Part shown: in pieces, positions 15,460-24,681 of the stretch
Layout: every line of letters begins with the position of its first letter
How positions within the stretch are numbered: the stretch's first letter is position 1
Assembly: GCA_023388335.1 (NCBI GenBank)
Contig: JAEWGL010000041.1
Coordinates: 1-36,460, forward strand
Direction: 5' to 3'
DNA from: Pseudomonadota bacterium
Lineage (GTDB): Bacteria > Pseudomonadota > Gammaproteobacteria > Pseudomonadales > Pseudomonadaceae
Length of the DNA: 36,460 nt
Notes under the pieces: model-generated
The model's database searches: none
What the model was told of the DNA's origin: nothing
The model's input: the letters and a program-made list of their open reading frames with translations, nothing else
Translations under genes and position numbers: made by a program

Positions 15460-17270
15460 GCCGAGGAATCCTCCGAAGATTGCAGGTTGGCGCCGGGCTT
15501 GGCCACACGCAGTTGCAAGGTCAGCAGGGCGCCACCTTCCGGATGGTTGCCCAGCAGCAACTCACCGCCCAGGGCACGCATCAGGCTTTCGCAGATGGCC
15601 AGCCCCAAGCCCAGGCCTTGGGTCCGGGTCTTGGTGGTGAAGAACGGCTCCTTGGCGCGCTCCATGGCCTGGCGGGTAAAGCCAGGGCCGTTGTCTCGAA
15701 TGTACAGGTAGACGGTGTCCTCGCGCCGCTCGGCACTGAGCCACAGCTTGCGCGGGTTGGCTTTCTCGGTGAGGGCATCGAGGGCATTGGCCAGCAGGTT
15801 GCCGAGCACCTGGCGCAGGCGGGTTTCGCCGGCCTGAACCCACAGCGGCGCATCCGGCAGGTCGCGGATCAGCTCCACCGCCATGGCGCGGCGCCGTTTG
15901 GCCAGCAGTGCCAGGGCATCGTCCAGCGCCGGCTGCAGGGCCACGCTTTCCGGCGCATGGCGGTCGCGGCGGGCAAAGGCGCGCAGGTGGGCGATGATCG
16001 AGGCCATGCGCCCGGTCAGTTCGCCGATCAGCTTGAGGTTGCCGCGGGCATCTTCGGTGCGCTGGTGGTCGAGCAGCACCTCTGCGTTCTCGGCATAGCT
16101 GCGGATCGCGGCCAGCGGTTGGTTGAGTTCGTGGCTGATGCTCGCTGACATGGTGCCCAATACTGACAGCTTGCCAGCCTGGACCAGTTCGTCCTGTGCC
16201 TGCACCAGCTCTTGCTGGGCCTGCTCGCGCTCCAGCACCTCGCTCTTGAGGCGGTTGTTCAGGCCTTCGAGGGCGGCGGTCCGCTCGTTGACGCGCTTTT
16301 CCAGTTCCTGGCGGCCACGGGCCTCCAGGTCGATGCGGTCGATGTAGTGACGGCGCCGCTGCATGACCAGCCCAAGCAGCAGCATCAACACCAGCAGGGT
16401 GCCCGCACCGATGGCCATGACCGTGCTCACCGAGCGGTCGACCAGGCTGCGCGGCGCGAGGATGCTGACCTGCCAGCCGGTCTCCTGGATCGCCCGGGTT
16501 TGCGTCAGCCAGGCGTCGGGACTGAGGTTCAATGGCTGCGGCGCCTGGGTCGGATAGGGCTGGATGGCGATGATCGCCTCGCGCTCGGCATCGGACAGCG
16601 CACGGGTGGCGCGGAAACGCCAGTCGGGCCGCGAAGTCAGCACGACCACGCCGTTCTGGTCGGTCAGCAGCAATTGCTCCGGGGTGCGGCCCCAGAGGGT
16701 TTCGGTGTGGTCCAAGTCGACCTTGACCACCAGCACGCCGATCACCTTGTCCTGCTCGTGCACGGCGGCGGCGAAGAAGTAACCGCGCTTGGCCGACGTG
16801 GTGCCCTGACCGAAGAAGCGCCCCAGGCGACCGGCCATGGCCTCGTTGAAGTACGGGCGGAAGGCGAAGTTGCGGCCGATGAAGCTGTCGTGCTTGTCCC
16901 AGTTGGAGGCCGCCAGGGTATTGCCGCTCACGTCCATCAGGTACATGACCTCGGCGCCGGTCTGGTTGACGATGTCCTTGAGCAGGCGGTTGGCGTTGGT
17001 CACGGTTTCCAGACGCAGTGGGTCGGCCAGCACCGCGCGCAGGGCCGGCAGTTCGCCGAGGATCCGCGGCAAGGTCTCGTAGCGGTGCAGGGTGCCCAGC
17101 AGGTTGGCGACGTAGAGGTCGAGGGTCTGGCGGTTCTGCGAGGCCAGTTCATCCTGGTAGTAGCGCTCGGCCAGGTGCTGCAGCGGCCAGAGCAGGGGCG
17201 CCAGGCACAAGGCCAGAATGGCCAGGCTGCGCCAGCGAGGGCGTCGCGGTGGTGTGGAAATCGGGATCAT
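15456..17270 (-). CDS. dctB: Sensor histidine kinase, DctB family
   Basis: A 604-residue inner-membrane kinase. A transmembrane helix near residues 15-33 (SLAILALCLAPLLWPLQ) precedes a periplasmic double-Cache/PAS-like sensor. Its ligand-region features include EVMYLMDVSGNTLAASNW and RNFAFRPYFNEAM. A second helix (about 275-300, AIGAGTLLVLMLLLGLVM) is followed by a coiled coil and the HisKA H-box ISHELNQPLAAIRSYAEN (His380). The HATPase boxes are LLANALDALTEKA, DNGPGF and GLGLGLAICESL. It phosphorylates the DctD-type partner. I prefer the ATG at 17270 over a TTG at 17300 because the latter would lie inside a perfect hairpin and adds only ten unsupported residues; the Shine-Dalgarno is weak. 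The gene follows a truncated rml remnant on the same strand. Confidence 0.85.
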   Translation of the reverse strand: MIPISTPPRRPRWRSLAILALCLAPLLWPLQHLAERYYQDELASQNRQTLDLYVANLLGTLHRYETLPRILGELPALRAVLADPLRLETVTNANRLLKDIVNQTGAEVMYLMDVSGNTLAASNWDKHDSFIGRNFAFRPYFNEAMAGRLGRFFGQGTTSAKRGYFFAAAVHEQDKVIGVLVVKVDLDHTETLWGRTPEQLLLTDQNGVVVLTSRPDWRFRATRALSDAEREAIIAIQPYPTQAPQPLNLSPDAWLTQTRAIQETGWQVSILAPRSLVDRSVSTVMAIGAGTLLVLMLLLGLVMQRRRHYIDRIDLEARGRQELEKRVNERTAALEGLNNRLKSEVLEREQAQQELVQAQDELVQAGKLSVLGTMSASISHELNQPLAAIRSYAENAEVLLDHQRTEDARGNLKLIGELTGRMASIIAHLRAFARRDRHAPESVALQPALDDALALLAKRRRAMAVELIRDLPDAPLWVQAGETRLRQVLGNLLANALDALTEKANPRKLWLSAERREDTVYLYIRDNGPGFTRQAMERAKEPFFTTKTRTQGLGLGLAICESLMRALGGELLLGNHPEGGALLTLQLRVAKPGANLQSSEDSSA

Positions 17271-17277
17271 CGCCAAG

Positions 17278-17299
17278 TGCGCCAGAAGGATCTGGCGCA
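17278..17299 (-). promoter_or_regulatory. Perfect hairpin in the dctB leader
   Basis: Arms of 9 bp (TGCGCCAGA / TCTGGCGCA) flank a 4-nt loop and end 7 nt before the dctB ATG, so in RNA the stem would sit over the ribosome-binding region. There is no U-run, so it is not a terminator. A translation-modulating or protein-binding role is possible. Confidence 0.4.
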
Positions 17300-17307
17300 A
17301 TTATGCG

Positions 17308-17402
17308 CTACTTGAGGCCGTCGATCAGCGCTTCGCGCCAGCCCGGCCATCCACGGGCAAGGCGGCTGCGCCTGGAAGTGCCCGCCAGGACAATGCCCTT
17401 GG

Positions 17403-17406
<4 letters not shown>
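17308..17406 (-). pseudogene. rmlA-rmlD deletion remnant (dTDP-rhamnose pathway)
   Basis: A 32-codon open frame that begins MTKGIVLAG, the conserved N-terminus of glucose-1-phosphate thymidylyltransferase (RmlA/RfbA, normally followed by GSGTRL). Instead of the roughly 290-residue enzyme it ends after PGWREALIDGLK, which resembles the C-terminus of dTDP-4-dehydrorhamnose reductase (RmlD, typically LPxWxxAL). Its ATG overlaps the rfbB stop by ATGA, exactly as an intact rmlB-rmlA junction would. The simplest reading is one deletion from early rmlA to the end of rmlD that left both ends in frame. The RmlD part is short and the assignment of that end is tentative; the RmlA start is clear. Confidence 0.6.
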
Positions 17407-18485
<1,079 letters not shown>

Positions 18486-18549
18486 GTGCTTGCCTTTGGG
18501 TGAGGGGCATTGATGCGCTGCAGTCTAGCGTGTGGGCTGCCCTGATTGT

Positions 18550-18633
18550 CACAAGCAACGGCGTCGCGCTCGCGTTGGCTGTCGCTTTTTCTGCTTGCCC
18601 CTTGTTTATCGGCACAAGCAATGGCGATATAAG
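18550..18633 (+). promoter_or_regulatory. Direct-repeat regulatory region with a candidate promoter
   Basis: CACAAGCAACGGCG (18550-18563) and CACAAGCAATGGCG (18613-18626) match at 13 of 14 positions and are spaced 63 bp start to start, close to six DNA turns. The second copy ends at GATATA (18626-18631), a possible -10, with TTGTTT (18602-18607) 18 bp upstream as a weak -35. The layout suggests a regulator binding on one face of the DNA ahead of the gene at 18658. Confidence 0.35.
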
Positions 18634-18657
18634 GCCAAAAAAACGAGGCCTCTCGCA

Positions 18658-21567
18658 ATGTCCCTCCACACGCTGCTCCAGCGCTCCAGCCAGCCTAGTC
18701 CGACGCTCTGCGACACCCAGGCGCACGCGCTGCTGCAGGCCCACTATGCGTTGAGCGGGCACTTGCAGTCGCTCGGCAGCCAGCAAGACCTGAACCTGCG
18801 TTTGGACAGCGAGCAGGGCCGATTCGTGCTCAAGGCCTGTCATGGCAGCTATGCGCAGGTTGAGCTGGAGGCCCAGCATGCCGCCCTGGCCCACCTGCGC
18901 GCCCAAGACCTGCCGGTGCCGGCCGTGCGCCACGCGTGCGCCGGCGCCTCGCTGCTGGCGCTGGAGGTGGACGGCCAGCCTCTGCGCCTGCGCGTGCTCG
19001 AGTACATCGACGGGCAATCCCTGACCCGCCTCAAGCACCTGCCCACGCGGCTGATGGCCGAACTGGGCGCCCTCTGTGCGCGGGTCGATCGTGCCCTGGC
19101 CGACTTCGACCATCCGGGCCTTGAGCGCACCCTGCAGTGGGACCCGCGCCATGCGCAGGCATTGATCGGGCATCTGTTGCCGGTGTTGGTCGACGATGCG
19201 CAGCGAGCCAGGGTCGCGCAGGTGGCAGCGCTGGCCAGCGAGCGGCTACAGCCTTGGGCAGCCCAGTTGCCGGTCCAGGCCGTACACCTGGACATCACCG
19301 ACGACAACACCGTCTGGGTGCGGGATGACCAGCGCCTGTGGCAACTGCAGGGCGTCATCGACTTCGGCGACCTGCTGCGGACCTGGCGGATTGCCGACCT
19401 GTCGGTGACCTGCGCGGCCCTCCTGCACCATGCCGAGGACGATCCGCTGCGCATCGCCGCGGCGGTCAGCGCCTACCATGCCGAGAATCCGCTGCACGAA
19501 GCGGAGTTGCGCGCCCTGTGGCCGCTGGTGCTGATGCGCGCCGCCGTGCTGGTGCTCAGCAGCGAGCAGCAACTGAGCGTCGACCCCGGCAACCAGTACA
19601 TCCGCGACAACCTGGCCCACGAATGGGCCATCTTCGAACTGGCCAGCCGGGTACCGTTCGGCCTGATGCAGGCGGCCATCTTGCAGGCCGTCGGGCGCGA
19701 TCTGCCTCTCCTTGACCTGTCCGGCTGCGCGCCGTTGCTGCCGGGCCTTGTGGACCAATCGGTCAGTCAGGTCGATCTGGGCGTGCTCAGCGAGCACTGC
19801 CAGGCCGGCAACTGGCAGCAGCCAGGCTTCGACCAGCAGTTGCTGGCACAACAAGCGGCGAGCACGGGCGCCGCCTGTGGCCTGTACGGCCAGTACCGGC
19901 TGTCGCAGACCCAGATCGACAGACCCACCGAGCCGGCCACCTGCGCCTTGGGCGTGGAGCTGCACCTGCCCCCTGGGAGCCTGCTGCAAGCGCCCGCCGA
20001 CGGCACCTGGCAGCGTACCGGCGAACAGCGTGGCTGCTTGCAGACGGCCAATTGGACGCTCTGGCTCGAAGGGCTCGACCAGGCCCCAGAGCAGGGTCAG
20101 TCGCTGGCCAAGGGGCAGGCGCTCGGGCACGTCCGCGGTGGACTGCGTGTGCAGCTGTGCCGCGAGCCTGGCGTGCAGCCGCCGTTCTTCGCGACACCGT
20201 CCCAGGCCACGGCCTGGCTGGCCCTGTGCCCATCCCCGCGCGCCGTGCTGGGCTTTGCCTGCGATGCCCCGCCGCTGGACGACCCCCACGCGCTGTTGGC
20301 GCGGCGTGACGCCAGCTTCGCCCGCTCGCAGAAACACTATTACGCGCAGCCGCCGCACATCGAACGTGGCTGGCGCAACTACCTGATCGACATGCAAGGG
20401 CGCAGCTACCTGGACATGCTCAACAATGTCGCGGTACTCGGCCACGGCCACCCGCGCATGGCGACCGAGTCGGCGCGCCAGTGGTCGCTGGTCAATACCA
20501 ATTCGCGCTTCCACTACGCGGCGATCGCCGAATTTTCCGAGCGCCTGCTGGCCCTGGCGCCAGACGGCATGGACCGAGTGTTCCTGGTCAACAGCGGCAC
20601 CGAGGCCAACGACCTGGCGATCCGCCTGGCCTGGGCCTACAGCGGCGGGCGCGACCTGCTCAGCGTGCTGGAGGCTTACCACGGCTGGTCGGTGGCCACC
20701 GACGCTATCTCCACCTCCATCGCCGACAACCCGCAGGCCCTGGAAACCCGCCCCGACTGGGTGCACCCGGTCATGGCGCCCAACACTTACCGTGGCCGCT
20801 ACCGGGGCGCTGCAAGCACCGCCGACTACCTGCGCGATGTCGACGCCAAGCTTGCCGACCTGGATGCCCGCGCTCGCCAGCTTGCCGGGTTCATCTGCGA
20901 GCCGGTATACGGCAACGCCGGCGGCATCGCCTTGCCGCCGGGTTATCTGCGCGAGGCTTACGCCAAGGTCCGCAGCCGCGGTGGGGTGTGCATCGCCGAC
21001 GAAGTGCAGGTCGGCTATGGTCGCCTGGGCGAATACTTCTGGGGCTTCGAGGAGCAGGGTGTGGTGCCGGACATCATCACCATGGCCAAGGGCATGGGCA
21101 ATGGCCAGCCTCTGGGAGCTGTCATCACCCGCCGTGAGATCGCCGAAGCCCTGGAGGCCGAGGGCTACTTCTTTTCCTCGGCCGGCGGCAGCCCGGTCAG
21201 CTGTCGGATCGGCATGGCGGTACTGGAGGTGATGCACGAAGAAGGCCTGTGGCAGAACGCACGCGAGGTCGGAGGTTACTTCAAGGCGCGCTTGCAGGCG
21301 TTGGTCGATAAACATCCGCTTGCCGGTGCGGTGCATGGTTCGGGTTTCTACCTGGGGCTGGAGCTGGTGCGTGATCGCCGGTCCCTTGAGCCCGCGAGTG
21401 CAGAAACCGCGCTGCTGTGTGATCGCTTGCGCGAGCTGGGCATCTTCATGCAGCCCACTGGCGACTACCTCAATATCCTCAAGATCAAACCACCCATGTG
21501 CACCACCCGCGCCAGCGTCGACTACTTCGTCGACAGCATCGATCAGGTGTTGAGCGAGGATCTCTAA
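18658..21567 (+). CDS. Fused amino-alcohol kinase / M23-like / class III aminotransferase-type phospho-lyase
   Basis: A 969-residue three-part protein. Residues 1 to about 340 are an APH/choline-kinase-type phosphotransferase with the Brenner motif HLDITDDN (His210, Asp212) and the metal-binding DFG at Asp235. Residues about 390-540 resemble a degenerate M23-like beta domain. Residues about 545-969 are a PLP-dependent class III aminotransferase fold with SGTEANDLAIRL, DEVQVGYGR (Asp781) and PLP-binding Lys811 (TMAKGMGNG). In animals the same two activities are separate. Hydroxylysine kinase (AGPHD1) and the AGXT2L phospho-lyases phosphorylate an amino alcohol and then eliminate phosphate to an aldehyde and ammonia. 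A fusion would do both steps on something like ethanolamine or hydroxylysine; the substrate is inferred. GAGG lies 9 nt upstream of the ATG. Confidence 0.82.
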   Translation: MSLHTLLQRSSQPSPTLCDTQAHALLQAHYALSGHLQSLGSQQDLNLRLDSEQGRFVLKACHGSYAQVELEAQHAALAHLRAQDLPVPAVRHACAGASLLALEVDGQPLRLRVLEYIDGQSLTRLKHLPTRLMAELGALCARVDRALADFDHPGLERTLQWDPRHAQALIGHLLPVLVDDAQRARVAQVAALASERLQPWAAQLPVQAVHLDITDDNTVWVRDDQRLWQLQGVIDFGDLLRTWRIADLSVTCAALLHHAEDDPLRIAAAVSAYHAENPLHEAELRALWPLVLMRAAVLVLSSEQQLSVDPGNQYIRDNLAHEWAIFELASRVPFGLMQAAILQAVGRDLPLLDLSGCAPLLPGLVDQSVSQVDLGVLSEHCQAGNWQQPGFDQQLLAQQAASTGAACGLYGQYRLSQTQIDRPTEPATCALGVELHLPPGSLLQAPADGTWQRTGEQRGCLQTANWTLWLEGLDQAPEQGQSLAKGQALGHVRGGLRVQLCREPGVQPPFFATPSQATAWLALCPSPRAVLGFACDAPPLDDPHALLARRDASFARSQKHYYAQPPHIERGWRNYLIDMQGRSYLDMLNNVAVLGHGHPRMATESARQWSLVNTNSRFHYAAIAEFSERLLALAPDGMDRVFLVNSGTEANDLAIRLAWAYSGGRDLLSVLEAYHGWSVATDAISTSIADNPQALETRPDWVHPVMAPNTYRGRYRGAASTADYLRDVDAKLADLDARARQLAGFICEPVYGNAGGIALPPGYLREAYAKVRSRGGVCIADEVQVGYGRLGEYFWGFEEQGVVPDIITMAKGMGNGQPLGAVITRREIAEALEAEGYFFSSAGGSPVSCRIGMAVLEVMHEEGLWQNAREVGGYFKARLQALVDKHPLAGAVHGSGFYLGLELVRDRRSLEPASAETALLCDRLRELGIFMQPTGDYLNILKIKPPMCTTRASVDYFVDSIDQVLSEDL

Positions 21568-21640
21568 AGGCAGGGTTAGCCCAATAAGCAGATTCTTATC
21601 GGTTATTGGCGGCTAATACTGGGAGATGTTTTGAACAAAT

Positions 21641-21661
21641 GGCTTTTAAAGCCGATTTTTA
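21641..21661 (+). terminator. Weak terminator-like hairpin after the kinase/phospho-lyase gene
   Basis: GGCTTT-T-AAAGCC is followed by GATTTTTAT. A second overlapping hairpin (CCGAT-TTTT-ATCGG, 21652-21665) competes with it. The whole 21568-21808 spacer is AT-rich and also must hold the aguA promoter, so a regulatory role is possible instead. Confidence 0.35.
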
Positions 21662-21808
21662 TCGGATATAAATCGTCTATGGTTTCTCTTTCATAACGAG
21701 GAACCGACGAGACAGAAGAAGCGTGTTGGTGCACACTTTCACATCCCGATCGCTCACCGACCTGACGCGGGCATCATCCCGGCGCCGGGCTTTTGCAAAG
21801 GTTGACCC

Positions 21809-22915
21809 ATGAAAACCCTCAACACGACTCCGCGCGCCGACGGCTTCCACATGCCGGCCGAGTGGGCACCGCAAACCCAGGTGTGGATGGTCTGGCCAGA
21901 GCGCCCGGACAACTGGCGCCTGGGTGGCAAGCCGGCGCAGGCGGCACATATCACCTTGGCCAAGGCCATCGCCCGCTTCGAGCCGGTTACCGTGGCGGTC
22001 TCCGCCGCGCAGTACGAGAACGCCCGCAGTCGCCTGGACTTGCCGAACATCCGCGTGGTCGAGATCAGCAACGACGATGCCTGGGTCCGGGACACAGGGC
22101 CGACCTTCGTGATCAACGACAGCGGTGAAGTGCGCGGCGTCGACTGGGGCTTCAACGCCTGGGGTGGCTTCAATGGCGGCCTGTATGCGCCGTGGAACCG
22201 TGACGAGCAGCTGGCCGGCAAGGTCCTGGAGATGGAGCGCCTGCAGCGTTATCACACCGCAGGTTTCGTCCTCGAAGGTGGCTCGATCCACGTCGACGGT
22301 GAAGGCACCCTGATCACCACCGAAGAATGCCTGCTCAACGCCAACCGCAACCCGCATCTGAACCGCGAGCAGATCGAACAGGTCCTTGCCGACCACCTGG
22401 CTGTCGAGCAGGTCGTCTGGCTGCCGGACGGGCTGTACAACGACGAGACCGATGGCCACGTCGACAATTTCTGCTGTTACGTGCGCCCAGGCGAAGTGTT
22501 GCTCGCCTGGACCGATGATCCGCAGGACCCAAACTACGCCCGTTGCCACGCGGCGCTGCAGGTGTTGCAGAACACCCGCGATGCCAAGGGGCGTGAGTTC
22601 GTGGTGCACAAGATGCCGATCCCAGGGCCACTGTATGCCACCGAGGAGGAGTGTGATGGCGTCGATCAGGTCGACGGCACCCAGGAGCGCAACCCATCGG
22701 TGCGCCTGGCCGGCTCCTACGTCAACTTCCTGATCGTCAACGGCGGGATCATCGCGCCGAGCTTCGACGACCCGGCAGATGCCCAGGCCAGAACCCTCCT
22801 GGGTCAGATCTTCCCCGACCATGAGATCGTGATGATCCCAGGTCGCGAACTGTTGCTGGGCGGCGGCAATATCCACTGCCTGACCCAGCAGCAACCGGCG
22901 CCGGTCAAGCGCTGA
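21809..22915 (+). CDS. aguA: Agmatine deiminase
   Basis: A 368-residue agmatine iminohydrolase of the guanidino-group-modifying (PPAD) fold. It converts agmatine to N-carbamoylputrescine and ammonia in the arginine decarboxylase route to putrescine. The catalytic cysteine is Cys357 in GGGNIHC, the same number as in the P. aeruginosa enzyme. Other active-site parts are NDDAWVRDTGPTF, LEGGSIHVDGEGTLITTEECLL and the His-Asp segment NDETDGHVDNFC. Length is typical. The start has AAGG upstream. The usual partner aguB (N-carbamoylputrescine amidohydrolase) is not in the window. Placement after an amino-alcohol kinase/lyase and before a possibly NtrC-controlled porin suggests a nitrogen-salvage neighbourhood. 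Confidence 0.97.
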   Translation: MKTLNTTPRADGFHMPAEWAPQTQVWMVWPERPDNWRLGGKPAQAAHITLAKAIARFEPVTVAVSAAQYENARSRLDLPNIRVVEISNDDAWVRDTGPTFVINDSGEVRGVDWGFNAWGGFNGGLYAPWNRDEQLAGKVLEMERLQRYHTAGFVLEGGSIHVDGEGTLITTEECLLNANRNPHLNREQIEQVLADHLAVEQVVWLPDGLYNDETDGHVDNFCCYVRPGEVLLAWTDDPQDPNYARCHAALQVLQNTRDAKGREFVVHKMPIPGPLYATEEECDGVDQVDGTQERNPSVRLAGSYVNFLIVNGGIIAPSFDDPADAQARTLLGQIFPDHEIVMIPGRELLLGGGNIHCLTQQQPAPVKR

Positions 22916-22931
22916 TCTCACCTGCGATGCA

Positions 22932-22960
22932 AGGGCCCGTCTCGTGACGGGCCTTTTTTT
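22932..22960 (+). terminator. Rho-independent terminator of aguA
   Basis: GGCCCGT / ACGGGCC stem (extended by A-T and G-T pairs) with a 6-nt loop, followed by seven T, 17 nt after the aguA stop. Confidence 0.93.
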
Positions 22961-23058
22961 GGCTGCTGAGGACCGCAGCAGGGCTACCGGGTCTATGTCG
23001 TGGACGCCACGTCCCCAGCACGGAAAAAAGCCCATAAAAGTGCATTCGTGTGGGGAAA

Positions 23059-23075
23059 TGCACCATATGGGTGTA
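23059..23075. promoter_or_regulatory. NtrC-like binding site upstream of the porin gene
   Basis: TGCACCATATGGGTGTA matches the NtrC consensus TGCACC-N5-GGTGCA at 11 of 12 fixed positions. It lies about 130 bp before the start point expected from the sigma-54 element at 23170, a normal enhancer distance. The left arm overlaps a second inverted repeat (GTGCATT 23040-23046 / AATGCAC 23057-23063). Confidence 0.5.
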
Positions 23076-23111
23076 GGAAAGTGAGCAAAACCAACTGCAT
23101 TTCACGTTTCT

Positions 23112-23141
23112 TTGACATATAGAAGCGCAGCCGGATAGGAT
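23112..23141 (+). promoter_or_regulatory. Candidate sigma-70 promoter of the porin gene
   Basis: A perfect -35 TTGACA (23112-23117), an 18-bp spacer and TAGGAT (23136-23141) as a 4-of-6 -10. It would start transcription near 23149, giving a leader of about 160 nt before the porin ATG. Confidence 0.45.
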
Positions 23142-23169
23142 TCGGCCCCTACGCCTGCTGGCCATATCC

Positions 23170-23185
23170 TGGCCATGGCGCTGCA
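23170..23185 (+). promoter_or_regulatory. Candidate sigma-54 (-24/-12) promoter of the porin gene
   Basis: TGGCCATGGCGCTGCA has the required GG-N10-GC spacing and matches TGGC at -24 and TGCA at -12 (consensus TGGCACG-N4-TTGCA). It lies downstream of the NtrC-like site and upstream of the porin gene on the same strand. Confidence 0.45.
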
Positions 23186-23312
23186 GAGGGCCCGGTGTGT
23201 TAGGTCACCGCGGGCTTTGCAGCTTGGATCCGCATAGCGTCGAACCTACGAAGGGGCGTTGGTTCCTGGCGTTTGACTGCAGAGCGTATTGATTTCAGAT
23301 AAGGAAAATAAC

Positions 23313-24602
23313 ATGTTGAAAACTAAGATCAGTCTGATCGCGCTGGCGCTCGTCGCCGCCACCCAGGCTCAGGCCAACGATCAGGCCGCAAGCAAGGGCT
23401 TCGTCGAAGACAGCAGCATGAACCTGCTGCTGCGCAACGCTTACATCAATCGTGACAAGAAGCACGGCACCAACGACCAGATCGAATGGGGCCAGGGCTT
23501 CATCGGCAAATTCTCGTCTGGTTTCACCCAGGGCACCGTCGGTGTTGGTGTGGACGCCTTTGGCCTGTACGCCATCCGTCTGGACGGTGGCAAGGGTCAC
23601 AACGGCGGCGGCGGCGTCGACTTCTTCCAGCCAAGCGATACCGAGCCTGCCAACTCGCCGCACAACCTGGCCCGTGCCGGCGCCGCGATCAAGTTCCGCG
23701 TCTCCAATACCGTGCTCGCATACGGTGACCAGATGCCATCGCTGCCCGTACTGCAGCACGATGACGCCCGTCTGCTGCCAGAAAGCTTCACCGGCACCAT
23801 GATTACCTCCAACGAGATCAAGGGCCTGGAACTGAACGCTGGTCGTTTCACCCAGGAAGCGCGCAAGAGCGCCGAGGGCCGCGACAGCGGTGGCCTGAAG
23901 TCGATCAACGTCTTCGGTGGTAGCTACAAGTTCACCGACAACCTGACGGCGGCCCTGTACACCTCCGATGTCGAAGACGTGTTGAAGAAGCACTACCTGG
24001 GTGTGAACTACGTTCACCCGATCTCCGACGAGCAGTCGCTGACCCTGGACTTCAACGGTTACAAGACCAGCATCGACAGCCAGTACGAGCGTGAAGCAGG
24101 CCTGACCGGTGACTCCAACACCATCTGGAGCCTGGCGGCAACCTACGCCTTCGGTCCGCACTCGGTCACCGTCGCGCACCAGCGCAGCACCGGTGACACC
24201 GGCTACAACTACGGCTGGTACCAGAACCGTGGTGGCGTGGGTGACGGTGGCTCGACCATCTACCTGGCCAACTCCTACTGGTCCGACTTCAACGCTGAAG
24301 ACGAGCGTTCCTGGCAGATCGCCTACGGCCTGGACTTCAGCGCCTTCGGCGTTCCTGGCCTGAACTACACCGTTGCCTACGTGCGTGGTGACAACATCAA
24401 CACCCACGGTTTCGGTGAAGGTAAAGAGCGCGAGATCTTCAACCAGGTCCGCTACGTGGTCCAGGAAGGCCCGGCCAAGGACCTGTCCATCAAGCTGCGC
24501 AGCTCCATCCTGCGGACCTCCGACAGCGTTCGCCAGAACGGCTACAACGACGACGGCAACGAAGTCCGCGTCTTCGTCGAGTACCCGATCAGCATCTTCT
24601 GA
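23313..24602 (+). CDS. OprD-family outer-membrane porin
   Basis: A 429-residue outer-membrane channel. A signal peptide (MLKTKISLIALALVAATQAQA) is followed by the OprD-type N-terminus (GFVEDSSMNLLLRNAYINRD). The expected 18-stranded barrel ends in a C-terminal phenylalanine (FVEYPISIF) recognised by the Bam machinery. The family admits specific small solutes such as basic amino acids, peptides and aromatic acids; this one resembles the OprE/OprQ side, but the substrate cannot be read from sequence. AAGGAA lies 6 nt upstream of the ATG, and a strong terminator follows, so it is probably monocistronic. Upstream NtrC-like and sigma-54-like sites suggest induction under nitrogen limitation. Confidence 0.9.
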   Translation: MLKTKISLIALALVAATQAQANDQAASKGFVEDSSMNLLLRNAYINRDKKHGTNDQIEWGQGFIGKFSSGFTQGTVGVGVDAFGLYAIRLDGGKGHNGGGGVDFFQPSDTEPANSPHNLARAGAAIKFRVSNTVLAYGDQMPSLPVLQHDDARLLPESFTGTMITSNEIKGLELNAGRFTQEARKSAEGRDSGGLKSINVFGGSYKFTDNLTAALYTSDVEDVLKKHYLGVNYVHPISDEQSLTLDFNGYKTSIDSQYEREAGLTGDSNTIWSLAATYAFGPHSVTVAHQRSTGDTGYNYGWYQNRGGVGDGGSTIYLANSYWSDFNAEDERSWQIAYGLDFSAFGVPGLNYTVAYVRGDNINTHGFGEGKEREIFNQVRYVVQEGPAKDLSIKLRSSILRTSDSVRQNGYNDDGNEVRVFVEYPISIF

Positions 24603-24620
24603 TTCTGACTGCGTGTCCTG

Positions 24621-24653
24621 CAGCCCCGGCTTATGCCGGGGCTGTTTTTTTTT
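24621..24653 (+). terminator. Rho-independent terminator of the porin gene
   Basis: A perfect 10-bp stem (CAGCCCCGGC / GCCGGGGCTG) with loop TTAT, followed by nine T. Confidence 0.95.
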
Positions 24654-24681
24654 GCTTCGCCATTGTGGGAGTGCGGGGCCC

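Noticed and set aside
19246..21336. A 696-codon leftward frame opposite the kinase/phospho-lyase gene
   Set aside because: Antisense shadow of a gene with intact catalytic motifs; composition is that of reverse-frame GC-rich sequence.
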